DNA of 9,318 nucleotides from JBAWAP01 sp049589355 (GTDB lineage Bacteria > Chloroflexota > Anaerolineae > VGOG01). The stretch's first letter is position 1; every line of letters begins with the position of its first letter. Location of the stretch: assembly GCA_049589355.1 (NCBI GenBank), contig JBAWAP010000325.1, positions 1 through 9,318 on the forward strand, written 5' to 3'. The position numbers and the translations under genes were made by a program. Below are positions 1 through 6,245 of the stretch, piece after piece. The notes under the pieces are model-generated. The model worked only from the letters and a program-made list of their open reading frames with translations. It was not told where the DNA came from and made no database searches.

Positions 1-1
1 G

Positions 2-304
2 CGTATCCTGTGCTTCCTGATGCAGGGGGAGCGAAGTGTCTGCGACTTGGCGTCCTGCCTGGACCTGCCCCAGAATCTGGTGTCGCACCACCTGAGCGTC
101 CTGCGGGGGTTGGGTCTCGTCACTGCCCACCGTGACCAACACGACGCCCGGTGGGTCTATTACACGGTGGATCGGGCCGCTATGGCCGAACTTAACGACC
201 TTTATCTCAGTTTCTTCGCCGCCGAACGAGCCGAACCCTGGCGGTTTGGCTGCGGCCCTGAGGCTGATTGCTGTCTGCAATGTCTGACCACCGGATCCTG
301 CTGA
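2..304 (+). CDS. arsR: ArsR-family metalloregulator, 5' end cut by window
   Basis: Transcriptional repressor of the ArsR/SmtB winged-helix family. Such proteins sit on the operon promoter and release DNA when As(III) or another thiophilic metal binds. The frame is open from base 2, so the real start lies before the window; the ATG at 20 is internal, because RILCFLM before it is normal ArsR helix sequence. The visible fold comprises ERSVCDLASCL (metal-site helix), then QNLVSHHLSVLRGLGLV (recognition helix) and WVYYTVD (wing). The classical CVC pair is reduced to a single Cys in VCDL plus one Cys three residues later. The C-terminus is unusually Cys-rich (CGPEADCCLQC, then a final Cys), so As(III) may be sensed through the tail, as in ArsR types with C-terminal vicinal cysteines. 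The arsM start follows 14 nt after the stop. The family is certain; the inducer is inferred from the neighbours. Confidence 0.9.
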   Translation, partial: RILCFLMQGERSVCDLASCLDLPQNLVSHHLSVLRGLGLVTAHRDQHDARWVYYTVDRAAMAELNDLYLSFFAAERAEPWRFGCGPEADCCLQCLTTGSC

Positions 305-318
305 GGAGAGTTTGAACG

Positions 319-1035
319 ATGAAAGAGGAGATCAAAGCGCGCTACGCGGACCTGGCCCTGAGAGAGATGCCCCTGTCTTGTTGCAGCGGGGTCTACACGC
401 CGACCGACCTGGCTGGCCTGCCACCCGAGGCGGCTGGGCTGTCTCTGGGCTGTGGCAATCCGGTGGCTCTGGCCAGCCTGCGGCCCGGCGAGGTGGTGTT
501 GGATATCGGCTCCGGGGCGGGGCTGGATGTCTTTCTCGCCGCCCGCCAGGTGGGGCTAACCGGCAAGGCCATCGGCCTGGACATGACCGGGGCCATGATC
601 CAGCGAGCCAGCCAGGCGGCCGAGCAGGCCGGATTCCGTAACATCGAGTTTCGCCTGGGTGACGCTGAGGAAATGCCCCTGCCCGACGAGTCGGTGGACG
701 TGATCATCTCCAACTGCGTTATCAACCTGACCCTGGACAAGGGTCGGGTCTTCCGTGAGGCTTACCGCGTGCTCCGGCCTGGTGGGCGGTTGATGATCTC
801 CGACATAGTCACTGACAAACCGCTGCCAGAGTCGGTGCGCTCCGACTCCGAGGAGTGGGCCCGCTGCGTGGGTGGGGCCATCCCCGACGAAGAATACACC
901 CGCCTGATTGCCCAGGCTGGCTTTGAGACCGTGCTCTGTATTCATGGGCTTAACTTCCACCAGGTGGGTGATGTACGGGTTTACAGTGTCAATGTCAGTG
1001 CCAAGAAACCATCGAGGAGGTTGTCTGTCTTATGA
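319..1035 (+). CDS. arsM: Arsenite S-adenosylmethionine methyltransferase
   Basis: 238-residue class I SAM-dependent methyltransferase of the ArsM/AS3MT family, which methylates As(III) to methylated, partly volatile species in the cytosol. The start is supported by a GAGGAG 10 nt upstream. Visible motifs are CCSGVY (Cys21-Cys22), LSLGCGNPVALA (Cys45), the SAM-binding glycine loop VLDIGSGAGLD at about residue 74, the acidic residue after strand 2 in GLDMT, ISNCVINL (Cys133) and WARCVGGA (Cys183). The 50-residue gap between Cys133 and Cys183 matches, from memory, the spacing of the two As-binding cysteines in characterised ArsM enzymes; Cys45 is the likely third redox cysteine. It is shorter than eukaryotic-type ArsM and lacks the long C-terminal extension. 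Its stop overlaps the arsD start (ATGA). Arsenite is the most likely substrate given arsR, arsD and arsA beside it. Confidence 0.93.
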   Translation: MKEEIKARYADLALREMPLSCCSGVYTPTDLAGLPPEAAGLSLGCGNPVALASLRPGEVVLDIGSGAGLDVFLAARQVGLTGKAIGLDMTGAMIQRASQAAEQAGFRNIEFRLGDAEEMPLPDESVDVIISNCVINLTLDKGRVFREAYRVLRPGGRLMISDIVTDKPLPESVRSDSEEWARCVGGAIPDEEYTRLIAQAGFETVLCIHGLNFHQVGDVRVYSVNVSAKKPSRRLSVL

Positions 1036-1352
1036 AGGCCAACGGTACCAAGGTTGAAATATTTGACCCACCTCTCTGCTGCCCCACCGGGCTGTGCGGC
1101 CCGACCATTGACCTCGTCCTGCTGGACGTGAACGAGATGGTGTTGAAGCTAAAGGGGCAAGGAGTGGCTGTGGAGCGGTATTTGATGACCGCCCAGCCCC
1201 AGGCCTTCTTGAACAACGCTGAAGTCTACCGGCTGGTGCGGGAGCGGCAACTGGCCGCCTTGCCCATCACCGTCGTCAACGACCGGGTGATCAAGGCCGG
1301 AGCCTATCCGACGCTGGCCGAGGTGCGGGCCGCGTTGAACGGAGGCAACTGA
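1032..1352 (+). CDS. arsD: ArsD arsenic metallochaperone
   Basis: 106-residue thioredoxin-fold protein of the ArsD family. ArsD takes As(III) from cytosolic thiols and hands it to the ArsA ATPase, and can also act as a weak repressor. The diagnostic N-terminal site is present: IFDPPLCCPTGLCGP with Cys16, Cys17 and Cys22, equivalent to the three cysteines that bind As(III) and contact ArsA. The second half carries LPITVVNDRVIKAGAYPT, which fits the cis-proline loop of the fold. It lacks the additional C-terminal Cys pairs of the longer plasmid ArsD. The start ATG overlaps the arsM stop, with GGAGG about 10 nt upstream. The stop overlaps the arsA start (TGATG), so translation of the two partners is coupled. 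Confidence 0.95.
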   Translation: MKANGTKVEIFDPPLCCPTGLCGPTIDLVLLDVNEMVLKLKGQGVAVERYLMTAQPQAFLNNAEVYRLVRERQLAALPITVVNDRVIKAGAYPTLAEVRAALNGGN

Positions 1353-3244
1353 TGTCTACGTCATTTATCTTTTTCTCCGGCAAGGGCGGGGTGGGCAAGA
1401 CCAGCATGGCCTGCGCGACCGCCGTTTATCACGCTGACCAGAGTCACAAGACTCTCATCGTAACCACCGACCCGGCCTCGAACCTGGCCGACGTCTTCGA
1501 GCAGCCCATCGGCCACAAAGTCACGCCCATTGAGGGCGTGGCCGATCTGTGGGCCATGGAGATTGACCCCGACAAGGCCACCGAGGAGTACAAGGATCGC
1601 GCCCTGGCTCCCATTCGTGCTCTGTTCCCACCCGAGGTCGTCCAGGTGATGGAAGAGCAGCTCAGCGGCCCGTGCACGGCCGAGGTGGCGGCCTTTGACC
1701 GCTTTGTGGATTTCCTGGATGTGGGCAACGAGGGCCAGCCCTTCGAGGTGGTCATCTTTGATACGGCGCCCACGGGTCACACCCTGCGCCTGCTGGAGCT
1801 GCCGGTGGACTGGAGCCGCCACATCGAGGAAGCGGCCGAGGGCAGCGGCCAGACCTGCCTGGGGCCGGTGTCCACCATCCAGGAGTCCAAGGCCAAATAC
1901 GACCGGGCGGTGGCCCTGATGCGCGACCCGGCCTGTACCACGTTTGTGTTTGTGCTCCAGCCTGAGGCCACGCCCATCAAGGAAACCCAGCGGGCGATGG
2001 CCGAGTTGTCCAAATTGGGCATTGAGACCCACTGGCTCATCGTCAACGGCATCATTCCCCCAGAGGAGGGCCGCAACGCCTTCCTGGCCGAACGCATCCA
2101 GATGCAGACCCCCTACCTGGCCCAGATCGAGCGGGAGATGCCCCTGCCGGCGCATCGCATGTCGTTGCTGGACGAGGAGATCAAGGGCGTGGAGCGACTG
2201 CGCTACGTGGCCGAACTGTTGTACGGCGGGGAGCAAGCGACCGGCGGCCGGTGGCAGCATCTCATCCCCGACAAAGAGGTGCAGCGTTGCTCGCCCTCGT
2301 TCCGCGGGCGGCAGTTAGTCCGGCCGGAGGAGGTGGTGCCCCGTCTGGTGCCGGCCAACGGCCACGGCCGCACCCTGTTCTTCGCTGGCAAGGGCGGGGT
2401 GGGCAAAACGGCTTTGTCGTGCGTGACGGCGGTGTGGCTGGCCCGGCGGGGCTACCGCACCCTGCTGTTGACCACCGACCCCGCGGCCCACATCGGCGAC
2501 GTGCTGGGCCGGCCCGTGGGCGACGAGGCAGCCCCGGTGGCCGGAGTGGACAACCTGTGGGCGGTCAAGATTGACCCCAAAGCGGCCGCCGAAGCGTACA
2601 AGGCTCGCATCCTGGAGGAGGCGCGGCAGCAGGGCCGCCCCCCGGAGTCGCTGCAGGCCATGGCCGAGGAACTGGACAGCCCATGCACCGAAGAGATGGC
2701 TGCTTTCGACCGCTTCATTGACTACGCCTCGCTGGATCGCTACGACGTGCTGGTGTTCGATACCGCCCCCACGGGCCACACCCTGCGCCTGCTGCAGTTG
2801 CCGGTGGACTGGAGCCAGCAGTTGGAGGTCAAGCTCTACGCCTCGGCCGAGCTTTCGCAGGCCGACGCGGCGGCCAAGGCTCGCTTCGGGCAGGTCATTG
2901 ACATGATGCGCGACCCGCAGCGATCCACGTTTGCTTTTGTGATGTACCCCGAATCCACCCCCATTGTCGAGGCCTGGCGGGCGGTGGAGGAACTGCGCAC
3001 GGTGGGCATCGAGCCGGGACTGGTGGTGGCCAACCAGGTGTTGCCACCGGAGCAGTGCACCACCGAGTATTTCTGCCGGCGGTCGCTGATGCAGGCCCAC
3101 TATCTGGGGGAGATGGCCGAACGCTTCCGGGTGCCTATCCTGACCATGCCTCTTTTGGAGCGAGAGGTGCGGGGACTGGATACCCTGATCGCGGCCGGCC
3201 AGGCGCTGTTTTCGGAAATGGCCTGGAGCACAGGCTGGAATTGA
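1352..3244 (+). CDS. arsA: ArsA arsenite-stimulated ATPase, duplicated two-domain form
   Basis: 630-residue tandem P-loop ATPase. ArsA normally receives As(III) from ArsD and drives an ArsB-type membrane pump. Two homologous halves are visible. A1 has the Walker A/deviant P-loop GKGGVGKT at 10-17, the TTDPAS switch at about 38 and the DTAPTGHTLRLL signature at 137. A2 has GKGGVGKT at 346-353, TTDPAA, and the same signature at 470. Metalloid-site cysteines are Cys108 (SGPCT) and Cys169 in A1 and Cys445 (DSPCT) in A2; A2 lacks a partner to Cys169. This 2+1 arrangement is that of the E. coli plasmid enzyme (Cys113, Cys172, Cys422). A linker of about 45 residues joins the halves. GGAGG lies 6 nt before the ATG. 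No arsB or acr3 is in the window, so the pump must be elsewhere or absent. Confidence 0.96.
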   Translation: MSTSFIFFSGKGGVGKTSMACATAVYHADQSHKTLIVTTDPASNLADVFEQPIGHKVTPIEGVADLWAMEIDPDKATEEYKDRALAPIRALFPPEVVQVMEEQLSGPCTAEVAAFDRFVDFLDVGNEGQPFEVVIFDTAPTGHTLRLLELPVDWSRHIEEAAEGSGQTCLGPVSTIQESKAKYDRAVALMRDPACTTFVFVLQPEATPIKETQRAMAELSKLGIETHWLIVNGIIPPEEGRNAFLAERIQMQTPYLAQIEREMPLPAHRMSLLDEEIKGVERLRYVAELLYGGEQATGGRWQHLIPDKEVQRCSPSFRGRQLVRPEEVVPRLVPANGHGRTLFFAGKGGVGKTALSCVTAVWLARRGYRTLLLTTDPAAHIGDVLGRPVGDEAAPVAGVDNLWAVKIDPKAAAEAYKARILEEARQQGRPPESLQAMAEELDSPCTEEMAAFDRFIDYASLDRYDVLVFDTAPTGHTLRLLQLPVDWSQQLEVKLYASAELSQADAAAKARFGQVIDMMRDPQRSTFAFVMYPESTPIVEAWRAVEELRTVGIEPGLVVANQVLPPEQCTTEYFCRRSLMQAHYLGEMAERFRVPILTMPLLEREVRGLDTLIAAGQALFSEMAWSTGWN

Positions 3245-3274
3245 GAGTCCTTGAAAGGGCCGGGGAGGAGAATC

Positions 3275-3508
3275 ATGTCAGAATGGAAAGTGCTGGCACG
3301 AGGGGGTGAGGGTGCTGGGATCAGCCGTTGTCCGGGCGGACACATTCACCTGGACTATGGCAACGTGACCCTGCGCTTCACCGAGGAGGGTTTTCGCGCT
3401 TTCGCCGCCATGGTGGGCCAGGCGGCGGCCAATCTGGGCGGGACCCCGCTGCTGAAGGGGCTGGCGACCCGGCCGGAGGACGTGGCGGCAGCGTTCTCCA
3501 AGAATTAA
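3275..3508 (+). CDS. Small conserved-looking protein of unknown function
   Basis: 77-residue cytosolic protein that I cannot name. The start at 3275 is chosen because GGGGAGGAG ends 4 nt upstream; an in-frame TTG at 3251 is less likely. The core reads CPGGHIHLDYGNVTLRFTEEGFRAFAAMV, given here as two segments: CPGGHIHLDYGN (about residues 19-30), then VTLRFTEEGFRAF. A Cys/His-containing turn is followed by two short strands and a helix. The pattern loosely resembles small proteins with a Cys-rich start and an FGN..L..T..EF segment, but I cannot assign a family. It has no signal peptide and no membrane segment. It sits 30 nt after arsA and 17 nt before the cysteine desulfurase, hence probably co-transcribed with both. 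A role in metal or sulfur handling would be guesswork. Confidence 0.75.
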   Translation: MSEWKVLARGGEGAGISRCPGGHIHLDYGNVTLRFTEEGFRAFAAMVGQAAANLGGTPLLKGLATRPEDVAAAFSKN

Positions 3509-3525
3509 AATCGAGGTGATGGCTT

Positions 3526-4773
3526 ATGGAAGCGATCTACATGGATCATAATGCCACCACGCCTCTGCGGGCAGAGGTGCTGGAAGCCATGTTGCCCTAC
3601 TTGAAAGAGGAGTTCGGCAACGCATCCAGCATACATGCCTTCGGTCGCCGGGCGGCTATGGGCATCAACGAGGCGCGGGAGAAGGTGGCCGGGGCCCTGG
3701 GCTGTCGGCCGGAGGAGGTGGTCTTCACTGGCTGCGGCACCGAAGCAGACAACCAGGCCATCAAGGGGGTAGCCTACGCCCACCGCGAGAGAGGCGATCA
3801 TATCATCACTACCCAGATCGAGCACCACGCGGTGTTGCATACCTGCCAGTACCTGGAGAAGCAGGGTTTTCAAGTCACCTACCTGCTGGTGGATGGGTAC
3901 GGCATGGTTGACCCGGATGACGTGCGCAAGGCCATCACCGACCGAACCATCCTGGTCAGTGTCATGCACGCCAACAACGAGGTGGGCACCGTCCAGCCCC
4001 TGGCCGAAATCGGCCGCATCGTCAAGGAGAAAGGGGTAACCTTCCACACCGACGCGGTGCAGACCTTCGGCAAGCTGCCCACCAGGGTGGACGAACTGGG
4101 AGTGGATCTCCTCTCCCTTTCGGCTCACAAGCTCTACGGGCCCAAGGGCGTGGGCGCGCTGTACGTGCGCAAGGGCACCCGGCTTGACTCGCTGTTGCAC
4201 GGCGGCCACCACGAGCGCAACCGTCGGGCGGGGACGGAGAACGTGGCCGGTATCGTGGGGCTGGGCCGGACGGTGGAACTGGCGCTGGCCGAGATGGAAG
4301 AGGAGGCCCACCGCCAGGCGACCTTGCGGGAACGGCTATGGGAAGGGATCGCGACCAACGTCGAGGGCGTGCGGCGCAACGGGCACCCTTCGGCTCTCCC
4401 TTCGGCTTCGCTCAGGGCAGGGCTCAGGGCAAGCCCTACCCAGGCCCTGCCCGGCACGCTCAACGTTTGCTTCGAATACATCGAAGGGGAGTCCATCACA
4501 CTGAGTCTGGACATGAAAGGGGTGGCCGTCTCCAGCGGCTCGGCCTGCACCTCGGATTCCCTGGAGCCATCCCACGTGCTCCTGGCTATGGGTGTGCCGC
4601 CGGCCATTGCCCAGGGCTCCATCCGCTTCAGCCTGGGGCGAGACAACACCGCTGAGCAGGTTGACTACGTTCTGGCCGAGCTGCCGGCGATCATTGAGCG
4701 GCTGCGGGCCATGTCGCCTTTCTCTGAGCGGGAGCCCTTCACGGCCGAGGCCGGGCCGCGCAGGAGGAAGTGA
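3526..4773 (+). CDS. Cysteine desulfurase, NifS/IscS family (possible Se donor)
   Basis: 415-residue PLP enzyme of aminotransferase class V. It removes sulfur from L-cysteine (or selenium from selenocysteine) as an enzyme persulfide/perselenide for Fe-S clusters, thio-modification or selenophosphate synthesis. Visible features are the N-terminal DHNATTPL, FTGCGTEADN (NifS-like), the cofactor lysine Lys202 in SAHKLYGPKG and the catalytic Cys341 in SSGSACTSD. The start at 3526 has GAGGTGA upstream; an ATG at 3519 is out of frame. The protein is slightly long because residues 289-304 come from an in-frame repeat insert (4386-4433) between NGHP and TQALPGTLN, the usual continuous motif. The insert lies in a surface-loop region near the substrate site, so activity is probably kept but not assured. 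With yedF and selD downstream, selenium delivery is a reasonable inference; Fe-S work is the alternative. Confidence 0.94.
   Translation: MEAIYMDHNATTPLRAEVLEAMLPYLKEEFGNASSIHAFGRRAAMGINEAREKVAGALGCRPEEVVFTGCGTEADNQAIKGVAYAHRERGDHIITTQIEHHAVLHTCQYLEKQGFQVTYLLVDGYGMVDPDDVRKAITDRTILVSVMHANNEVGTVQPLAEIGRIVKEKGVTFHTDAVQTFGKLPTRVDELGVDLLSLSAHKLYGPKGVGALYVRKGTRLDSLLHGGHHERNRRAGTENVAGIVGLGRTVELALAEMEEEAHRQATLRERLWEGIATNVEGVRRNGHPSALPSASLRAGLRASPTQALPGTLNVCFEYIEGESITLSLDMKGVAVSSGSACTSDSLEPSHVLLAMGVPPAIAQGSIRFSLGRDNTAEQVDYVLAELPAIIERLRAMSPFSEREPFTAEAGPRRRK
4386..4433 (+). repeat. 48-bp in-frame repeat block of four 12-mers in the desulfurase gene
   Basis: The block reads as two 12-mers beginning CCCTTCGGCT (4386, 4398) followed by two 12-mers beginning GCTCAGGGCA (4410, 4422). 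Each pair is identical over the first 10 bases. CCCT at 4386-4389 recurs at 4434-4437 directly after the block, like a short target duplication. Removing 48 bp restores the family-typical NGHPTQALPGTLN. The insert adds 16 residues without breaking the frame. The sequence style (CCCTTCGGCTTCGCTCAGGG, an imperfect palindrome) resembles short dispersed repeats I recall from Chloroflexota genomes; copy number cannot be seen here. Confidence 0.8.
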
Positions 4774-4816
4774 GATGAGTACAGCCGGGGTCAATCCAAC
4801 ATGGAGGAAAGTATAG

Positions 4817-5215
4817 ATGTGGCAAGTAAGTTCGGTGAAAACGGCAGAAGTCAGTGAGGCCGAGGCTTTGCAGGCGGCGCGGGAGTTCGCCACTGTGCTG
4901 GCCGAGACGCCGGGGTACCAGGCCTTTGATCAGGCCCAGCTCCGGTTACGACGCGATGCGGCGGCCCAGGAGGCCATTCGGGCTTTTCAGGAGCGGCAAC
5001 AGTCGTTGCAGATGATGCTCATGCTGGGCGCGTTGAGCGCGGCTGACCGCGATGAGCTACAACGCTTGCAACGCCAGATGCTGGCTCAGCCGACGGTGCA
5101 GACCTACGTGGAGGCCCAGGAGCAGTTGAGCCTGCTCTGCCAGGAGGCAGCCGGCCTCATCTCCGAGGTCATCGGCCTGAGCTTCGCCGCCAGTTGTGGC
5201 CCCGGCTGCTGCTAA
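4817..5215 (+). CDS. YlbF-family helical protein with Cys tail
   Basis: 132-residue, mostly alpha-helical protein of the YlbF/YmcA family. The B. subtilis members form a complex with YaaT that carries Fe-S clusters and influences RNA processing and development; the role in other bacteria is unclear. Family features include the N-terminal helix (ALQAAREFATVLAETPGYQ), a heptad-rich middle (EAIRAFQERQQSLQ) and a C-terminal helix with VQTYVEAQEQLSLL. Odd is the Cys tail SCGPGCC at the very end (Cys127, Cys131, Cys132), fit for binding a metal, Fe-S cluster or metalloid. GGAGG lies 9 nt before the ATG. A diverged paralogue follows. The family call is good; the function is unknown. Confidence 0.82.
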   Translation: MWQVSSVKTAEVSEAEALQAAREFATVLAETPGYQAFDQAQLRLRRDAAAQEAIRAFQERQQSLQMMLMLGALSAADRDELQRLQRQMLAQPTVQTYVEAQEQLSLLCQEAAGLISEVIGLSFAASCGPGCC

Positions 5216-5289
5216 TTGTGCAGAGGAGCGGGGGAGCTGGGGAGCAGAGGAGCACCCCTGTACCCTTGCACCTCGGCACCTCCGCACAA
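5216..5289. repeat. 74-bp imperfect palindrome built from 8-mer repeats
   Basis: The structure begins with TTGTGC (5216-5221), followed by four 8-mers of pattern NGRGGAGC (5222, 5230, 5238, 5246). The other half mirrors them as GCACCCCT, GTACCCTT, GCACCTCG and GCACCTCC, ending in GCACAA (5284-5289). The symmetry axis is between 5252 and 5253. By hand, 26 of 37 positions pair Watson-Crick, 29 with G-U. An A-A mismatch recurs at the sixth base of every 8-mer. It fills the gap exactly from the first ylbF stop codon to just before the ribosome binding site of the second. It is not a classical terminator, as no T-run follows. It is likely a mobile or dispersed repeat that folds as a long hairpin in the transcript. 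Confidence 0.8.
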
Positions 5290-5304
5290 AATAGGAGGAT
5301 AGCC

Positions 5305-5673
5305 GTGTTGGATCCAACGGTAGAAATAGCGGCGCGGGAGTTCGCCCTGAAGCTGCGGGCGTCGTCGCCCATTGCCACTTTCTGGCAGGCCAAAGCGCGG
5401 CTGGAAGCGGACGAGGAGGCGCAGGGCCTGCTGGCGGAGCTTCAAGAGCGCCAGCGAGCCCTGATGCTCAAGCAGCAGATTGGCAGCGGCATCACCCAGG
5501 CAGAGATTGACGCCTTGCGCCGACTGCAGGGAGAGGCGCAGCGCAACCCGGTCATCATGGGTTATGTCCAGGCCCAACAGCAGGCACTGGCCTTCGTGCC
5601 CCAGGTGAACATGGAGATCAGCCAGTTGCTGGGCTTCGACTTTGGCGGCCTGGCGGGGGCGGGGAGCGGCTGA
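5305..5673 (+). CDS. Second YlbF-family helical protein
   Basis: 122-residue paralogue of the preceding protein. I start it at the GTG at 5305 because AGGAGG lies 6 nt upstream (5293-5298); the longer frame from 5194 would run through the palindromic repeat and the end of the previous gene. Shared features are AAREFALKLRASSPIATFWQ near the N-terminus, EEAQGLLAELQERQRALML in the middle, and the final helix ending in MEISQLLGFDFGG. It has no cysteines at all and ends in a Gly-rich tail, unlike its sister. The pair might form a heteromer, as YlbF and YmcA do in Bacillus, with only one partner carrying the metal site. That is inference. The next gene starts 1 nt after its stop. Confidence 0.8.
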   Translation: MLDPTVEIAAREFALKLRASSPIATFWQAKARLEADEEAQGLLAELQERQRALMLKQQIGSGITQAEIDALRRLQGEAQRNPVIMGYVQAQQQALAFVPQVNMEISQLLGFDFGGLAGAGSG

Positions 5674-5674
5674 T

Positions 5675-6235
5675 ATGCTGGCAGGCAAGACCGTCCTCAT
5701 CGGCGTGACAGGCGGCGTGGCCGCCCACTACATCCCCGAGCTCATCGGCCAACTGCGCTGGCGTCACCTGGCCAACGTGCAAGTCATCATGACCCCGGCT
5801 GCCACCCGTTTCATTGCCCCGTTGACTTTGCAGGCGGCTTCGGGCAACCCTGTGTGGAGCGACCTGTGGGCTGCGGCTGATCAGTCGCCAGTGGCCCACA
5901 TCCAGTTGGCCCGCCTGGCCGACCTCGTCCTGGTAGCTCCAGCCACGGCCAACACGATTGGCAAGGTGGCCTGTGGCCTGGCCGACAACCTGCTGACGGC
6001 GATCATTATGGCTACCCGGGCCCCGGTGGTCTTGGCCCCGGCCATGCACGAGACTATGTGGCTCAACCCCATCGTCCAGGAGAATGTGGCCAGACTGAAG
6101 GGGCTGGGCTACTACTTCGTCGGCCCGGAGCGCGGGATTTCGTCCACCGGCGAGGTAGGCGAGGGACGGATGGCCGGCCTCGGGGCCATCATCGCCAGGT
6201 TGATTGAGATAAGCGAAGCAGAGAGAAGAGCATAA
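5675..6235 (+). CDS. Stand-alone Dfp/CoaC-like flavoprotein lacking the decarboxylase Cys
   Basis: 186-residue HFCD-type flavoprotein, similar to the FMN domain of Dfp (phosphopantothenoylcysteine decarboxylase, coenzyme A pathway) but without the CoaB synthetase domain. Motifs are GVTGGVAAHYIPELI at about residue 11, the FMN/active-site His75 in HIQLARLADLVL, PATANT at 89-94 and PAMH at 122-125. The substrate clamp is VGPERGISSTGEVGEGRM. In E. coli Dfp the clamp carries Cys158 (ACxxxGxGRM) and PAMN carries Asn125. Here those positions are Thr158 and His125. Loss of the Cys argues against normal decarboxylation of phosphopantothenoylcysteine, while flavin binding should be kept. The true start is the ATG at 5675; no strong ribosome site is seen, so it is probably translationally coupled to the ylbF gene. 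Sitting beside yedF and selD, a redox role in Se or S chemistry is possible but unproven. Confidence 0.83.
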   Translation: MLAGKTVLIGVTGGVAAHYIPELIGQLRWRHLANVQVIMTPAATRFIAPLTLQAASGNPVWSDLWAAADQSPVAHIQLARLADLVLVAPATANTIGKVACGLADNLLTAIIMATRAPVVLAPAMHETMWLNPIVQENVARLKGLGYYFVGPERGISSTGEVGEGRMAGLGAIIARLIEISEAERRA

Positions 6236-6245
6236 GGAGGAGCCC

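Noticed and set aside
1361..2260. 299-residue open frame on the minus strand opposite arsA (and other long minus frames)
   Set aside because: Shadow of GC-rich coding on the + strand; the translation is low-complexity His/Gly/Leu-rich with no domain, and arsA is unambiguous.
4386..4433. 12-mer block as a CRISPR fragment
   Set aside because: Units are 12 bp with no spacers and lie inside a coding frame.
4775..4816. 13-codon ORF between the desulfurase and ylbF
   Set aside because: Very short, no recognisable sequence, and it contains the ribosome site of the next gene; most likely a spacer, though a coupling leader cannot be excluded.
5216..5289. Palindrome as a rho-independent terminator
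   Set aside because: No T-run follows; the sequence goes straight into a ribosome binding site for a gene on the same strand, and the stem has regular mismatches.
5194..5304. Longer N-terminus for the second ylbF gene
   Set aside because: It would overlap the previous gene's end and translate the palindromic repeat; GTG 5305 has a well-placed AGGAGG.
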